Assembly: GCA_934248055.1 (NCBI GenBank)
Contig: CAKQKI010000007.1
Coordinates: forward strand, 39,373 to 103,372
Source of the DNA: an uncultured Clostridia bacterium
GTDB lineage: Bacteria > Bacillota > Clostridia > Christensenellales > Borkfalkiaceae
Direction: 5' to 3'
DNA: 64,000 nt
Under the pieces are notes generated by a model. The model was not told the origin of the DNA. It saw only the letters and a list, made by a program, of their open reading frames with translations, and ran no database searches. The position numbers were made by a program, and so were the translations under genes. This document shows positions 36,472 through 46,369 of the stretch, piece by piece. Position 1 is the first letter of the stretch. Each line of letters begins with the position of its first letter.

Positions 36472-38193
36472 ATGAAGAAATTAAAAATGATAAGCGTTAT
36501 GCTGGCGGTTTTAACGCTGTCATTCAATTTAGCGGCGTGCAAAACGGGCGGCGGAAACGCAAATTCCGCAAACACGTTGTACGTCGGGAATTACGAAGGC
36601 GGTCTCGGCTCCGCGTGGCTGAGAGAAGTGGCTGATAAATTCGAAGCCGAAAATCCCGGAATAAAGGTTGAAATCGACGAAGAAAAAGACCGTTTCGGCG
36701 ATTCTTTGCTTTTGCAGAATATCAAGCGTTTCAGGCAAGACATATATTTTTTAAATCAGATTACCTATTCAAATTACGTCAAAGCGGGCGTTCTTGCGGA
36801 TATTACGGACGTAGTTACCGCGCAGCGCGAAGAAACCTATAACGAAAACAACGAAATAAAAACGAGAACAATCTCGATAGAAAATAAAATGGACGGGTAT
36901 CTTGCTAACTATTATAAAACGAACGGCAAATATTACGCCGTGCCGTTTTACAGTTCCGTTTTCGGTGCGGTATATGACGTTGATTTATTCGATTCGAAGA
37001 AATATTATTTCAAAGACGGATACGCTTCGCTTGACGATAATCCGTTCGTTACCACTCTCGATAAGACTGCTCCCGGCGGAAAACGCACTGTCGGCGTCGA
37101 CGGCGTATACGGCACGAGCGACGACGGTTTACCCGCCACTTACGAAGAGTTATTCGCGCTTCTCGATCAGATGAAACTTGACAGCGTCGTTCCTTTTATG
37201 TGGAACGGGCAGTATTATAACTACCGCGAGCGTTATCTTGCTTCGCTCTGGGCGGACTACGAAGGAAAAGACGGCTATAATCTCAACACTACTTTCAGGG
37301 GAGAGTACGATTTTCCCGCAAGCACTTTGAAAGACGCCGAAATGAAACTCTGGGGCGGAACGGTTACCGAAGACGGAAAGCAAAGAGTCGAGATAAAAGA
37401 CGCAAACGCCTTTTTGCTTCAAAGGCAGCCCGGTAAAAAACTTGCGGTAGAAATTGCAAACAGAATTATTACGGGCGGATATTACAGAACCGATTCGTTT
37501 GAAACGACTTCCACGCACCTTATGGCGCAGGCGAATTATTTATACAGCAGGCAAAAAAAGAAGCCCGTTGCGTTTATTCTCGAAGGAAGTTGGTGGGAAG
37601 GCGAAGCGCGCAACGAAAATACTTTTTCAACGATGGCTTCGAAATACAACAGCGCCACCGAAAAATGGGGTTACGGCGAAAGGCGTTTTGCGTTTTTACC
37701 GATTCCGAAAGCGGAAGGCTCGGTAAATAACGGCAGAAGAACGGTGTTGTCGGCAAGCGGCGGTTCGGTTGTCTGCATCAACGCTAAAACGAAAAAACTC
37801 GACCTTGCCAAAAAGTTTTTCGAGTTTGCTCACACAGACGAATCGCTTCGCACGTTCACGAGAGTTACGGGCGTGCCGAGAGCGTACGAATACGAACTTT
37901 CAAATAGCGATTTATCGGAAATGACGTACTTTTCAAGGGATTTATGGGATATTTACAGAGATGAAAAAACAGACGTCGTATACCACACTATATTTAACAG
38001 CGTTATGAGAAGCACGGAAAAATCGTATTTTTCGGTGTGGGCGTTCGGCGCTTCGAACGTAAGGGGTCTCGATTATCAGGAGCCTTTCCTTGCGTTCCGC
38101 ACCATACCCGATTTAAAGGTAAGCGAATATCTCGGCGGAATGGAAACGATGTATACCGACTGGAATAAGCGTCTTTCAAACTATCTGAAATAA
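36472..38193 (+). CDS. ABC sugar transporter, substrate-binding lipoprotein
   Basis: A 573-residue extracellular solute-binding protein, larger than the usual ~420. A signal peptide ends in the lipobox NLAAC. The mature part starts ANTLYVGNYEGGLGSAWLREVADKFEAENPGIKVEIDEE, the typical start of family-1 sugar-binding proteins. Later motifs include FILEGSWWEGEARN, GSVVCINAKTKKLDLAKKFFEFAHTDE. The start was chosen because CGGAGGAAC lies just upstream and because an earlier in-frame ATG overlaps the promoter. Two CUT1 permease genes follow directly. No ATPase gene is in the window, so a shared MsiK-like ATPase elsewhere is likely. The ligand is probably an oligosaccharide; it cannot be named. Confidence 0.9.
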   Translation: MKKLKMISVMLAVLTLSFNLAACKTGGGNANSANTLYVGNYEGGLGSAWLREVADKFEAENPGIKVEIDEEKDRFGDSLLLQNIKRFRQDIYFLNQITYSNYVKAGVLADITDVVTAQREETYNENNEIKTRTISIENKMDGYLANYYKTNGKYYAVPFYSSVFGAVYDVDLFDSKKYYFKDGYASLDDNPFVTTLDKTAPGGKRTVGVDGVYGTSDDGLPATYEELFALLDQMKLDSVVPFMWNGQYYNYRERYLASLWADYEGKDGYNLNTTFRGEYDFPASTLKDAEMKLWGGTVTEDGKQRVEIKDANAFLLQRQPGKKLAVEIANRIITGGYYRTDSFETTSTHLMAQANYLYSRQKKKPVAFILEGSWWEGEARNENTFSTMASKYNSATEKWGYGERRFAFLPIPKAEGSVNNGRRTVLSASGGSVVCINAKTKKLDLAKKFFEFAHTDESLRTFTRVTGVPRAYEYELSNSDLSEMTYFSRDLWDIYRDEKTDVVYHTIFNSVMRSTEKSYFSVWAFGASNVRGLDYQEPFLAFRTIPDLKVSEYLGGMETMYTDWNKRLSNYLK

Positions 38194-38219
38194 AGCAATA
38201 ATTATTTATGAGGAAAACT

Positions 38220-39149
38220 ATGCTAAAAGCGCGTAATCGCGGCGATCTTATGAAAAATAAATCGAGCCTTATTTTCTATATTTGCATGGTGGCTTTGCCC
38301 ATGGCTCAGATTTGCATATTTTTCATAGCCGTAAATTTCAACTCGGTATTGCTCGCGTTTAAAAGATACACTCCCGACGGAGAATACGTTTTCGCGGGAT
38401 TCGGCAATTTCAAAACGTTTTTTTCGGAACTTTTCGGCGAAAAAAGCGCGGCGATGAGAATGAGATTGACCGATTCGATGCTACTTTATTTCGTGGGGCT
38501 TATTGTAGGAGTGCCGCTGAATATAATTTTTGCGTTTCTTATTTATAAAAAAATACCTTTAGCGGCGTTCTTTAACGTTATATTGTTTTTGCCGCAGATA
38601 TTATCGTCCATCATAATGTCGATAATGTTCCGTTATTTTATGGAAAAGGCGATACCCGTAATCGCGGAATTTTTCAAAATAACCGATTTGCCGAGTTTTT
38701 TCGTCGATATATCGTCGGCGTTTCCGACGATTTTGGCGTATAACGTCTGGGCGGGGTTCGGCGGTCAGATAATAGTGTATATAAGCACGATGTCACGCAT
38801 ACCTTCGGAATTGACGGAAGTAGGGAAAATAGAAGGAATGAATCTTTGGCAAGAGTTTAAATACCTGACTTTTCCTATGATTTATTCGACAATTTCGACT
38901 TATCTCGTAATAGCAACGTCCGCTATTTTCGTAAATCAGGCGTCTTTATTCAATTTTTACGGAAACGAAGCGCCTGCCTATACTCAGACTTTCGGATACT
39001 ATTTATTCGTAACCGTTCTGAAAAGCGACGGCTACGACGCTTATCCTTTGGCGGCGGCGATGGGACTTTGTTTTACCGCGGTATCTATTCCGCTGGTATA
39101 CTTCGTTTCCTGGCTTTTAAATCGCTACGATCCGGAGGTGGAAACGTGA
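38220..39149 (+). CDS. ABC sugar transporter permease (CUT1, first subunit)
   Basis: A 309-residue polytopic membrane protein with about six hydrophobic helices. The EAA loop that contacts the ATPase is SELTEVGKIEGMNLWQEFKYLTFPMI, near residue 200. A start at 38220 fits the GAGG site six bases upstream; an ATG at 38208 has none. The last four bases overlap the GTG start of the second permease, which ensures coupled synthesis of the two membrane subunits. Confidence 0.92.
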   Translation: MLKARNRGDLMKNKSSLIFYICMVALPMAQICIFFIAVNFNSVLLAFKRYTPDGEYVFAGFGNFKTFFSELFGEKSAAMRMRLTDSMLLYFVGLIVGVPLNIIFAFLIYKKIPLAAFFNVILFLPQILSSIIMSIMFRYFMEKAIPVIAEFFKITDLPSFFVDISSAFPTILAYNVWAGFGGQIIVYISTMSRIPSELTEVGKIEGMNLWQEFKYLTFPMIYSTISTYLVIATSAIFVNQASLFNFYGNEAPAYTQTFGYYLFVTVLKSDGYDAYPLAAAMGLCFTAVSIPLVYFVSWLLNRYDPEVET

Positions 39150-40048
39150 GTACGGTTTACTTTAAAAACAAGCGCGGTTTCAGTCCCGGCAGCGTAATTT
39201 TCAAGTCGGTCGGCGTAATTTTGCTGATAGTTTATACTATCCTTATTCTGGTGCCGCTTTTCTGGGCTTTATCCGTGTCTTTGAAATCTCTCGACGGGTT
39301 CGTTACGAATCCGCTTTTGCCGAATGAATTTAAAATTTCTAATTACAAAGAAGCGTTTAAATTATTATACGTAAACGTATATTACGACAATGGTACTTCC
39401 GATAAAATCTACATGGCGGGATTGTTCGCTAATTCGATTTTATATTCCGTTGGCAGCGCGTTTGCGTATACGCTCGCGCCGTGTATGATGGCTTACGTAG
39501 TGGCGAAATATAAATACCGTTTCAATAAAGTAATTTACATGCTCGTAATTATCAAATTGACTTTACCCGTGGTAGGCAGTCTTCCTTCCGAAATGCAGAT
39601 AGCGCGGATTGTGCGCACGTACGACTCAATGATAGGCGCGTGGGTTATGAAATTTTCGTTCATGAGTACGAATTTTTTGATTTTCCTTTCGATATTCAAA
39701 AACTTATCGTGGGGATACGCCGAAGCCGCTTTTATAGACGGAGCGTCGCACTTTACCGTTTACGTAAGGATAATGCTTCCGCTTATAAAAACAACTTTCT
39801 TTTCGCTGATGTTGTTGTCGTTTATATCTTTCTGGAACGATTATTACACTCCCATGATATATCTGCCGAGTATGCCTACGCTGTCTTACGGATTATATTA
39901 TTATTCTCATTCTTCCGGGCAGGGGCAAAGCACTATACCGATGCAGATGTCGGCGTGTATGATTGCGTGTATTCCTATACTCGTGTTGTTTTTGTGTATG
40001 CGTAAAAAACTTATGGGCAGCCTTACTCTCGGCGGATTAAAAGGATAA
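39146..40048 (+). CDS. ABC sugar transporter permease (CUT1, second subunit)
   Basis: A 300-residue polytopic membrane protein. I place the start at GTG 39146, since GGAGGTG lies just upstream and the codon overlaps the previous stop (GTGA). The EAA loop reads WGYAEAAFIDGASHFTVYVRIMLPLIK. Family features include VPLFWALSVSLKSLDGF near the N-terminus and a C-terminal RKKLMGSLTLGGLKG, typical of CUT1 MalG-like subunits. It works with the permease encoded at 38220 and the binding protein at 36472. Confidence 0.92.
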   Translation: MSTVYFKNKRGFSPGSVIFKSVGVILLIVYTILILVPLFWALSVSLKSLDGFVTNPLLPNEFKISNYKEAFKLLYVNVYYDNGTSDKIYMAGLFANSILYSVGSAFAYTLAPCMMAYVVAKYKYRFNKVIYMLVIIKLTLPVVGSLPSEMQIARIVRTYDSMIGAWVMKFSFMSTNFLIFLSIFKNLSWGYAEAAFIDGASHFTVYVRIMLPLIKTTFFSLMLLSFISFWNDYYTPMIYLPSMPTLSYGLYYYSHSSGQGQSTIPMQMSACMIACIPILVLFLCMRKKLMGSLTLGGLKG

Positions 40049-40071
40049 AAGGTTAAATCAGGAAGGGCAAA

Positions 40072-43000
40072 ATGTTGAAAATTAACAAAAAAATATTATT
40101 TTTTATATGTGCGGCGTGCGTTTCGCTCGTTCTTGCGGGCGCGCTGAGTTTTCCGTTCGGAGTAGTTGCGGAGAGCGTTGTCGTTCCTTACGAAAACGTA
40201 AACGCGGAATACGGTTACGTCGTTCCGGAATCGTCGGGATTAAGCGAAAAACGCGCGGGGCTTAAATTGACTTCTTCCGTATCGGGGTCGAAATTCAGGC
40301 TCGGCAATTATTTCGGCGGCACTTTTACTCTCGATTTCCGCGTTATAAGCGAACTTTCTTACAGCGGTTCGCTTGACGCCGCTCTCGGCTCGGAATATAT
40401 CAACAACGAATTAGAACTTGAAAAAGCGTCCGTTACGTTTACGGATAAAAACGGCAAGTCTTTCTCTCTTATTTTAAGGGCGGGAGCAAAATACGACGTG
40501 GTAACTCCTACCGCAAGCGTCGCCGTAGGAAACGCGGAGTGCGGATTGCATTATTATAACGGTCAGACCGAAGAATCGAACACGGGCGTGCAGAATTCGC
40601 TCGGTTATTACACGAGATTTAACGGAACGTCGTTTTGCAACGTGGCGCTTACCGACGGCAAACTCACTACCGAAGGCGTTAAGCCCATGGTTATTACTTT
40701 CGAGCCGTCTACCATGCGCGTTTACGGAATTTATTACGGGCAGTCCGTTTCTATTATCGAAAAAAGACTTATTCTCGATTTAAAAGACCCCGAACATATA
40801 GGAAAAAACAACGTACTCGAATCGTTTGACGAGTACGACGTTACCATGTCGTTCGACAGTATTGCCACGGGAAAAAAGGCGTCGATCGTATTATACGAAC
40901 TTAACGGCTGCGCGCTTGGAAACAAGCAGATAGGTTCCGCATTGCCCGTTATATCCCCCGCTTTGACGCGTTGCGGCACGGCGGCGGAAAAATATATTTT
41001 ACCCGAGCCCGCATTTTTCGCGTTAGACGGAAAAAGTTCGGCAAAGGCTGAAATTTCAGTTACGGGTCCCGACGGGAAAAAGGTTGATTTAACCGATAAA
41101 AACGGCAATAAAGCGGAAGACGGCTTGTATAGCGAAGGTTGCGGTTTTACGCCGTACGCCGCGGGAATTTATAAATTATCGTACACTCCGATAAACGGCG
41201 GAACGCGCGGTATAGTTGCCGAAACGGAAGTTAAGATTATGAATAACGTTCCGTCGCCGATTTATTCCGTGTCGTCTGAACTTAACGGAAAAATTTTCGG
41301 AAAAGGTTATACTTTTATCGTTCCGCGCTGTGAATATTATAATCCGTTTTTACTTAAAAACGCAAAAGGCGTTGCTTCGGTTTCGCTCAGAAAAGACGGA
41401 AAAAATATTGCCGATTACGATCTTTTTGCTTCGGATAACGAGCGTAAGGCGACGCTTGACGAATCGGGCGAATACGAACTCGTATATTCGGCGGGCGAAG
41501 AATTCGATAAAAAAATAATTGCGTTCACGGCAGTCGACGGGAAAGTTAATTTTAAAGCCGACGGCTGCAAGGAAAGGTATTCTCTCAACGAAAAAATAGA
41601 ATTGCCGCGCGTTACGGCTCAGTACGGCAAAAAAGAAAAATCCGCCGAAGTGGTGCTTATAAAGCCCGACGGCTCGCTCGATATGAGTTTCCGTCCGACT
41701 CTTTCGGATAAAGGAACGTATTCTTTCGTTTATTACGCCGATTTTGACGGCGCGGTTTATCAGAGCATAAATAATTTCGTGGTAAGCGACGGCGAAAACG
41801 ATTTGTTCGAGTCGTTAAAGGACAGTAAATTTTCTTCCGGAGAATTTCTTAATTATTCGGTAAACGAAATCAGCGGACTTAAAGTAACGGGGAATTCCGA
41901 CGGGGCAAAAATCCGTTACGGAAAAACGATCGACTTATCGCATAAAACGAGAGAGCAGTCGCTTATCGAACTTGCGGTAACTCCGTCGGTTTACGGCGAA
42001 GAAGATTTCAATCAACTTTCCATACTTCTTACCGACGTTCACGATACCACTAATTACGTGCAGATTACTATATATAAAGGTAAATGGGGCAATTCCGTAA
42101 GTTTTGTCAAAGCCGCCGCGAAAGGACAAGTCGTTGCGGGGCTTGAAAAAAATAAGTTGGCTACGAGATACGATCTCGGTACGAGCGTGATGATGAGTTT
42201 TGCGGGTAACCGCGTTATAGGCAGCGAAACGCTGAAACTTTATTACGATAATATTGAAAAAGCCGTTTACGCCGATACTCTGAGAACCCCTTCGGCAGAC
42301 GGAAAAGTAAACGATTTCGTTTCTCCCGAATTGCAGGGCGAAACGTCCGTGTGGGGCGGGTTTACGAGCGGCGAAGTGACGATGACGATAACGATGTCGT
42401 CGTTCAATAAAAAGAGCGGCTCGTATATAATAACGTCGGTAGACGGCAACAAACTCGGCAACGTTTCGCTGAACGACGAAGTCGCTCCCGAAATATACGT
42501 GGATACCGAAGGTTACGGCAACGCCGCTCCCGCAGGACGCGCGGGAAGGCAATATAAGGTTTTCGGCGCGAAAGCGTACGACCGCGGCGACGGCGCTTAT
42601 AAACCCGTAAAAAAAGCGGTTTTCAGAAACTACGGAACGTCGGGAGCCGTGGAATACGAATTATCCGCAGACGGAGTGTTCACTCCCGACGTTGCGGGAA
42701 AATATACCGTAGTTTATGCGGCGGCAGACTCGGTGGGAAACAAAGCCGAAAAGAATTACGGGATAAACGTTTCAGACGATTTGCCCGAAATAACTCTCGA
42801 AGGATTTGACGAAATCAAAGGCGAATATTTCGTCGGCGAAACTTTGGTTTTACCCGTAATGACCGCAAAGGGCGGATCGGGTAACCCCGAAACGACGCTG
42901 ACCGTTTCTTCGGGCGGCGTAAGCGAAACGATATATTCGGAATATACTTTCAATCGCGAAGGCGAGTACGTTTTAAAAGCAAAAGTTATCGATTATCTCG

Positions 43001-44436
43001 GACTTATTACTTCTTTTTCGAAAACTGTCCGCGTTGCGGTGTCGGACGCTCCCATCACGGAATTTCCCGAAATGCCCGTTGCGTTTATAAACGGGTGCGA
43101 ATACGATTTACCCGATTTTAAAGCGGTTGACTATACTACGGGCAGCGCGACGGCGGCGGTTAAAAAAGCGTTTGTTTCTCCCGAAAACGAGAATGATTTT
43201 AAAGAAATAAAAGGAAAGTTCGTTCCCGATTACCCGTCGCACGTAAAAAATCTTAAAGTAAAGGTAATTGCCGTTTCTTCGAAGGGCGGCGAAAGCGTTA
43301 AAGAATATCTTGTGCCGTTATTGCGGGTAAAAAACGAGAGCGGCGGGATAGATATGAGCAATCTGTTCGTTAAAAACGGCGTAACGGCGGTGAAGGGCAG
43401 AATGTATTGCGACTTTATAACGAGTAAAGACGGCGCGTCTTTTACTCTTGCAAACGCCGTTATAGCGAACGGACTTAATCTCGAATTCGGCGGCGACGGC
43501 GAAAAAATCGCGTTTACTTCGGTAACTGTAACCATGACGGATTCGGTAAAACGGAATCAGTCGGTAAGTTTTACTTTAGGCGCGACTTCCGCCGTAAAAT
43601 CGCAGTTTTCGGCTTCGGGTAAAAAGGTATCCGCGGCGATGGGCTCCATGGCAATCAACAATCCGTTCAGGTTTACCTATTCGTCTTTGACGCAAACTCT
43701 TAAAGACCAGAACGCGCTGACTAACGCCGCGCAGTTTAAAAAATACGACGACGGCAGCGAGTTCAAGGGTTTTGACAGCGAAAAGGTTTTAATAAAGTTT
43801 AAATTTAACGGGGTTAAGGGCGACTCTTTAATAAGACTTGCCGTAATAGGCAATCAGACTATATCGAGTCGTAATATAGACGCCATAGCGCCGCAGATAT
43901 CGTTCGGCGGCGAAGTTCCGCTTTCCGCAGAAAAAGGCGAAAAAGTAATTCTTCCGAAACCCGTCGTTGCAGACGTTATCGACCCGTCGGCAAAAGTTAT
44001 GCTTACGGTATACGACCCGAAAGGAAGCGAAATTTTAACGTCGCATAACCCGTGTGAAGAAGAATTGAGTTTTATTCCCGATTCTTACGGCGTTTACGGA
44101 ATCGTGTATACGGTATACGACGCTTTCGGCAACTCTATGCCGTCGTCTTACAATCTGACCGTATCCGACAACGTGCCGCCCGTTTTAACGATAAAGGGCG
44201 AACTTCCGTCGAAAATAAAGGCGGGCAGCGTTTTAACTTTTCCCGAGGCGAGCGTAACGGATAATCTGTCCGTAGGGCTTAAAGCGGATATATTCGTAAT
44301 CGAGCCGTGCGGAGCGATGAAAGCCGTGGGGAAAACGTATAAATTCACACGGCGCGGCAAATACCTTGTCAGGTATTTCGCCAAAGACGAAAACTATAAT
44401 TTCGCTACGAAAGAATTCGTGATTACTGTCGTATAA
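40072..44436 (+). CDS. Large secreted protein with bacterial Ig-like modules (1454 aa)
   Basis: A signal peptide (KKILFFICAACVSLVLAGALSFPFGVVAE) without a clear lipobox, so it is probably released or held non-covalently. Several Ig-like modules recur, with strands such as PPVLTIKGELPSKIKAGSVL, APQISFGGEVPLSAEKGEKV and GxYxxVYxAxDxxGN. Modules lie roughly at 300-390, 395-485, 490-575, 800-905, 905-990 and 1270-1454. Between them are jelly-roll, LamG-like segments (about 30-290, 580-800, 1090-1270), candidates for glycan binding. No catalytic motif is visible. Its place right after the transporter genes suggests it captures or presents the imported glycan. GGAAGGG precedes the start. Confidence 0.8.
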   Translation: MLKINKKILFFICAACVSLVLAGALSFPFGVVAESVVVPYENVNAEYGYVVPESSGLSEKRAGLKLTSSVSGSKFRLGNYFGGTFTLDFRVISELSYSGSLDAALGSEYINNELELEKASVTFTDKNGKSFSLILRAGAKYDVVTPTASVAVGNAECGLHYYNGQTEESNTGVQNSLGYYTRFNGTSFCNVALTDGKLTTEGVKPMVITFEPSTMRVYGIYYGQSVSIIEKRLILDLKDPEHIGKNNVLESFDEYDVTMSFDSIATGKKASIVLYELNGCALGNKQIGSALPVISPALTRCGTAAEKYILPEPAFFALDGKSSAKAEISVTGPDGKKVDLTDKNGNKAEDGLYSEGCGFTPYAAGIYKLSYTPINGGTRGIVAETEVKIMNNVPSPIYSVSSELNGKIFGKGYTFIVPRCEYYNPFLLKNAKGVASVSLRKDGKNIADYDLFASDNERKATLDESGEYELVYSAGEEFDKKIIAFTAVDGKVNFKADGCKERYSLNEKIELPRVTAQYGKKEKSAEVVLIKPDGSLDMSFRPTLSDKGTYSFVYYADFDGAVYQSINNFVVSDGENDLFESLKDSKFSSGEFLNYSVNEISGLKVTGNSDGAKIRYGKTIDLSHKTREQSLIELAVTPSVYGEEDFNQLSILLTDVHDTTNYVQITIYKGKWGNSVSFVKAAAKGQVVAGLEKNKLATRYDLGTSVMMSFAGNRVIGSETLKLYYDNIEKAVYADTLRTPSADGKVNDFVSPELQGETSVWGGFTSGEVTMTITMSSFNKKSGSYIITSVDGNKLGNVSLNDEVAPEIYVDTEGYGNAAPAGRAGRQYKVFGAKAYDRGDGAYKPVKKAVFRNYGTSGAVEYELSADGVFTPDVAGKYTVVYAAADSVGNKAEKNYGINVSDDLPEITLEGFDEIKGEYFVGETLVLPVMTAKGGSGNPETTLTVSSGGVSETIYSEYTFNREGEYVLKAKVIDYLGLITSFSKTVRVAVSDAPITEFPEMPVAFINGCEYDLPDFKAVDYTTGSATAAVKKAFVSPENENDFKEIKGKFVPDYPSHVKNLKVKVIAVSSKGGESVKEYLVPLLRVKNESGGIDMSNLFVKNGVTAVKGRMYCDFITSKDGASFTLANAVIANGLNLEFGGDGEKIAFTSVTVTMTDSVKRNQSVSFTLGATSAVKSQFSASGKKVSAAMGSMAINNPFRFTYSSLTQTLKDQNALTNAAQFKKYDDGSEFKGFDSEKVLIKFKFNGVKGDSLIRLAVIGNQTISSRNIDAIAPQISFGGEVPLSAEKGEKVILPKPVVADVIDPSAKVMLTVYDPKGSEILTSHNPCEEELSFIPDSYGVYGIVYTVYDAFGNSMPSSYNLTVSDNVPPVLTIKGELPSKIKAGSVLTFPEASVTDNLSVGLKADIFVIEPCGAMKAVGKTYKFTRRGKYLVRYFAKDENYNFATKEFVITVV

Positions 44437-44451
44437 GGGGGAGCGAAGAGA

Positions 44452-46356
44452 TTGAATAAATATAGAATAACCGTGTTTATTACCGCGTTTTGCATTTTAT
44501 TTTCCGTCCTTTCGGGTTGCAATAAAAACGGCGGTACAGATAGCGATAATAAAAACCACGTGTCCGAAACGGTTGACGGCGGCAAGTACCTGTTTCAGAA
44601 CCAAAAAACCGATTACAGCATAGTTATTCCCGAAAATGCGGGAGAAGACGTACTGTTCGCGGCAGCCGAATTGAATTATTTTTTCAAGGAAGCAACGAAT
44701 TCCGAAATGCAGGTTTTATCGGATTCGGGAAATCTCGATACCGCGGGAAAATATCTTTCCGTAGGAAGAACTTCTCTCGCGGAAAAGGCGAACGTTTCCG
44801 TGGGAAAAGCGTTCGGAAACGACGGGTACGTCATAGAAACGCGCGATAACACCGTTATAATGATCGGCGGCGCGGATTCGGGCAGTTTATACGCCGTTTA
44901 CGACTTTATAGAAAAGGTTATCGGCGCGAAAGTATACGCTTCGGACGAAGTGTATATCCCGTTCACGAACGAAATCGCGTTGCCCGATATTAAGGTAAGA
45001 GAAATTCCCGATATAGAAAACCGCGCTCCGGGACTTAACCAGATAGCGACCGATACCGTTCTGCGCCGCAGACTGCGCACTCAGATGTACAACGAAAAGT
45101 GGATATTGTGGAGCCACTCTTACTTTCAGATTCTTCCGCCCGCGATTTATAAAGATAAATATCCCGAATGGTACAGTCCCGACGGGTTGCAACTTTGCAT
45201 AAGCAACGAAGAGATGACGAAAGAGTTTATCAAAAACGTTATAAGTTTTGCCGAAAAAGACGTTAAATCCGAATATATAATGCTCGGTCAGCAGGACGGC
45301 GCAAGCATGTGTAATTGCCCGAAATGCTCGGCTACGGCGGAGAAATATCGTTACAGCGGTCTTATGATGCGTTTCGTGAATAAAGTTGCGAAAGCCGTCG
45401 GCGAATGGGTAGATAAAAATCAACCCGGACGAAAACTTATGTTAGGCACTTTTGCTTACGAAGATACCGAAGAACCGCCCGTCGCTTACGACGAGAAAGC
45501 GCAGGCGTATAAACCCATAGACGACAGCGTGCTGCCCGAAAATAACGTTGCGCTTATGTTTGCTCCCGGAAGAGCGTGTTACGCACACGACTTTAACGCC
45601 GAATGCAACAGCGACGTTATGGAAACCATAAACGGGTGGAACGCGATATTCAAAAAGAATATGCTTGCCTGGATATATAACGCGCAATTCGGCTACTACT
45701 TTTTACCTTTTCCGAACTGGTCAAGCACCGTAGAAGATTATAAAATTCTCTCTTCGCACGGGTTTAACTTTTTATATCATCAGGGAACGAGAGAAACGGT
45801 TACGGGCGCGCTGAGCGATATGAGATTATACGTTCAGTCAAAACTTATGTGGAACGGCAATCTCGACATGAACGCCTTAACCGACGAGTTTATGGCTGCG
45901 TATTATCGCGACGCCGCTCCCGAGATCCGCAAATATTACGATTTATACCGCTCGCAGTTTGCCTTGCTCGAACGCGACGAGAACTGGCACGCTTATTGCA
46001 TGACGGCAAACGCAGGCAGATTTATGAATGAAAACGTATATCCCAAAGGGTTTGTGGACAGAATGGAAGACCTTTTCGAAAGCGCGCTTTCAGCCGTTGA
46101 AAAATATAAAAACTCCGACAAGTCGCTTTACGAGAAACTTTATTTAAGAATAAAAAAAGAACAGTTGACTCCGAGATTTTTATATCTTACCTTATATTCC
46201 GCTTCGTTTACCGGAACGGAACTGAAAAAAATGATAGACGAGTTCGAAGAAATATGCAACCTTGCGGGCATTACGCAGTGGGCCGAACTCGGCGCGGGTT
46301 ACGAATATAAAACGATGGCAAATATACTGACCGAATGGCGCAGTAAATATTTATAA
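44452..46356 (+). CDS. DUF4838-type lipoprotein, probable glycan-active enzyme
   Basis: A 634-residue protein starting at TTG with AAGGGGGAG upstream; no ATG fits better. A lipobox (VLSGC, cysteine 23) makes it a surface lipoprotein. Residues about 50-160 resemble the small alpha/beta domain preceding the barrel in GH20/GH67-type enzymes (YSIVIPENAGEDVLFAAAELNYFFKEATNSEMQV). The following region (WILWSHSYFQILPP, YIMLGQQDGASMCNCPKCSA, LGTFAYEDTEEPPV, MLAWIYNAQFGYYFLPFPNW) fits DUF4838, a predicted TIM-barrel glycosidase-like family. Candidate acidic residues are many and the catalytic pair is not known. It probably trims a host or plant glycan outside the cell for the ABC transporter. Confidence 0.82.
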   Translation: MNKYRITVFITAFCILFSVLSGCNKNGGTDSDNKNHVSETVDGGKYLFQNQKTDYSIVIPENAGEDVLFAAAELNYFFKEATNSEMQVLSDSGNLDTAGKYLSVGRTSLAEKANVSVGKAFGNDGYVIETRDNTVIMIGGADSGSLYAVYDFIEKVIGAKVYASDEVYIPFTNEIALPDIKVREIPDIENRAPGLNQIATDTVLRRRLRTQMYNEKWILWSHSYFQILPPAIYKDKYPEWYSPDGLQLCISNEEMTKEFIKNVISFAEKDVKSEYIMLGQQDGASMCNCPKCSATAEKYRYSGLMMRFVNKVAKAVGEWVDKNQPGRKLMLGTFAYEDTEEPPVAYDEKAQAYKPIDDSVLPENNVALMFAPGRACYAHDFNAECNSDVMETINGWNAIFKKNMLAWIYNAQFGYYFLPFPNWSSTVEDYKILSSHGFNFLYHQGTRETVTGALSDMRLYVQSKLMWNGNLDMNALTDEFMAAYYRDAAPEIRKYYDLYRSQFALLERDENWHAYCMTANAGRFMNENVYPKGFVDRMEDLFESALSAVEKYKNSDKSLYEKLYLRIKKEQLTPRFLYLTLYSASFTGTELKKMIDEFEEICNLAGITQWAELGAGYEYKTMANILTEWRSKYL

Positions 46357-46369
46357 GGAGAAAATGGTG

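Noticed and set aside
39068..39145. An upstream ATG for the second permease
   Set aside because: It would overlap the first permease by 82 bases and add a non-family N-terminus; GTG 39146 with GGAGG fits the usual 4-base overlap.
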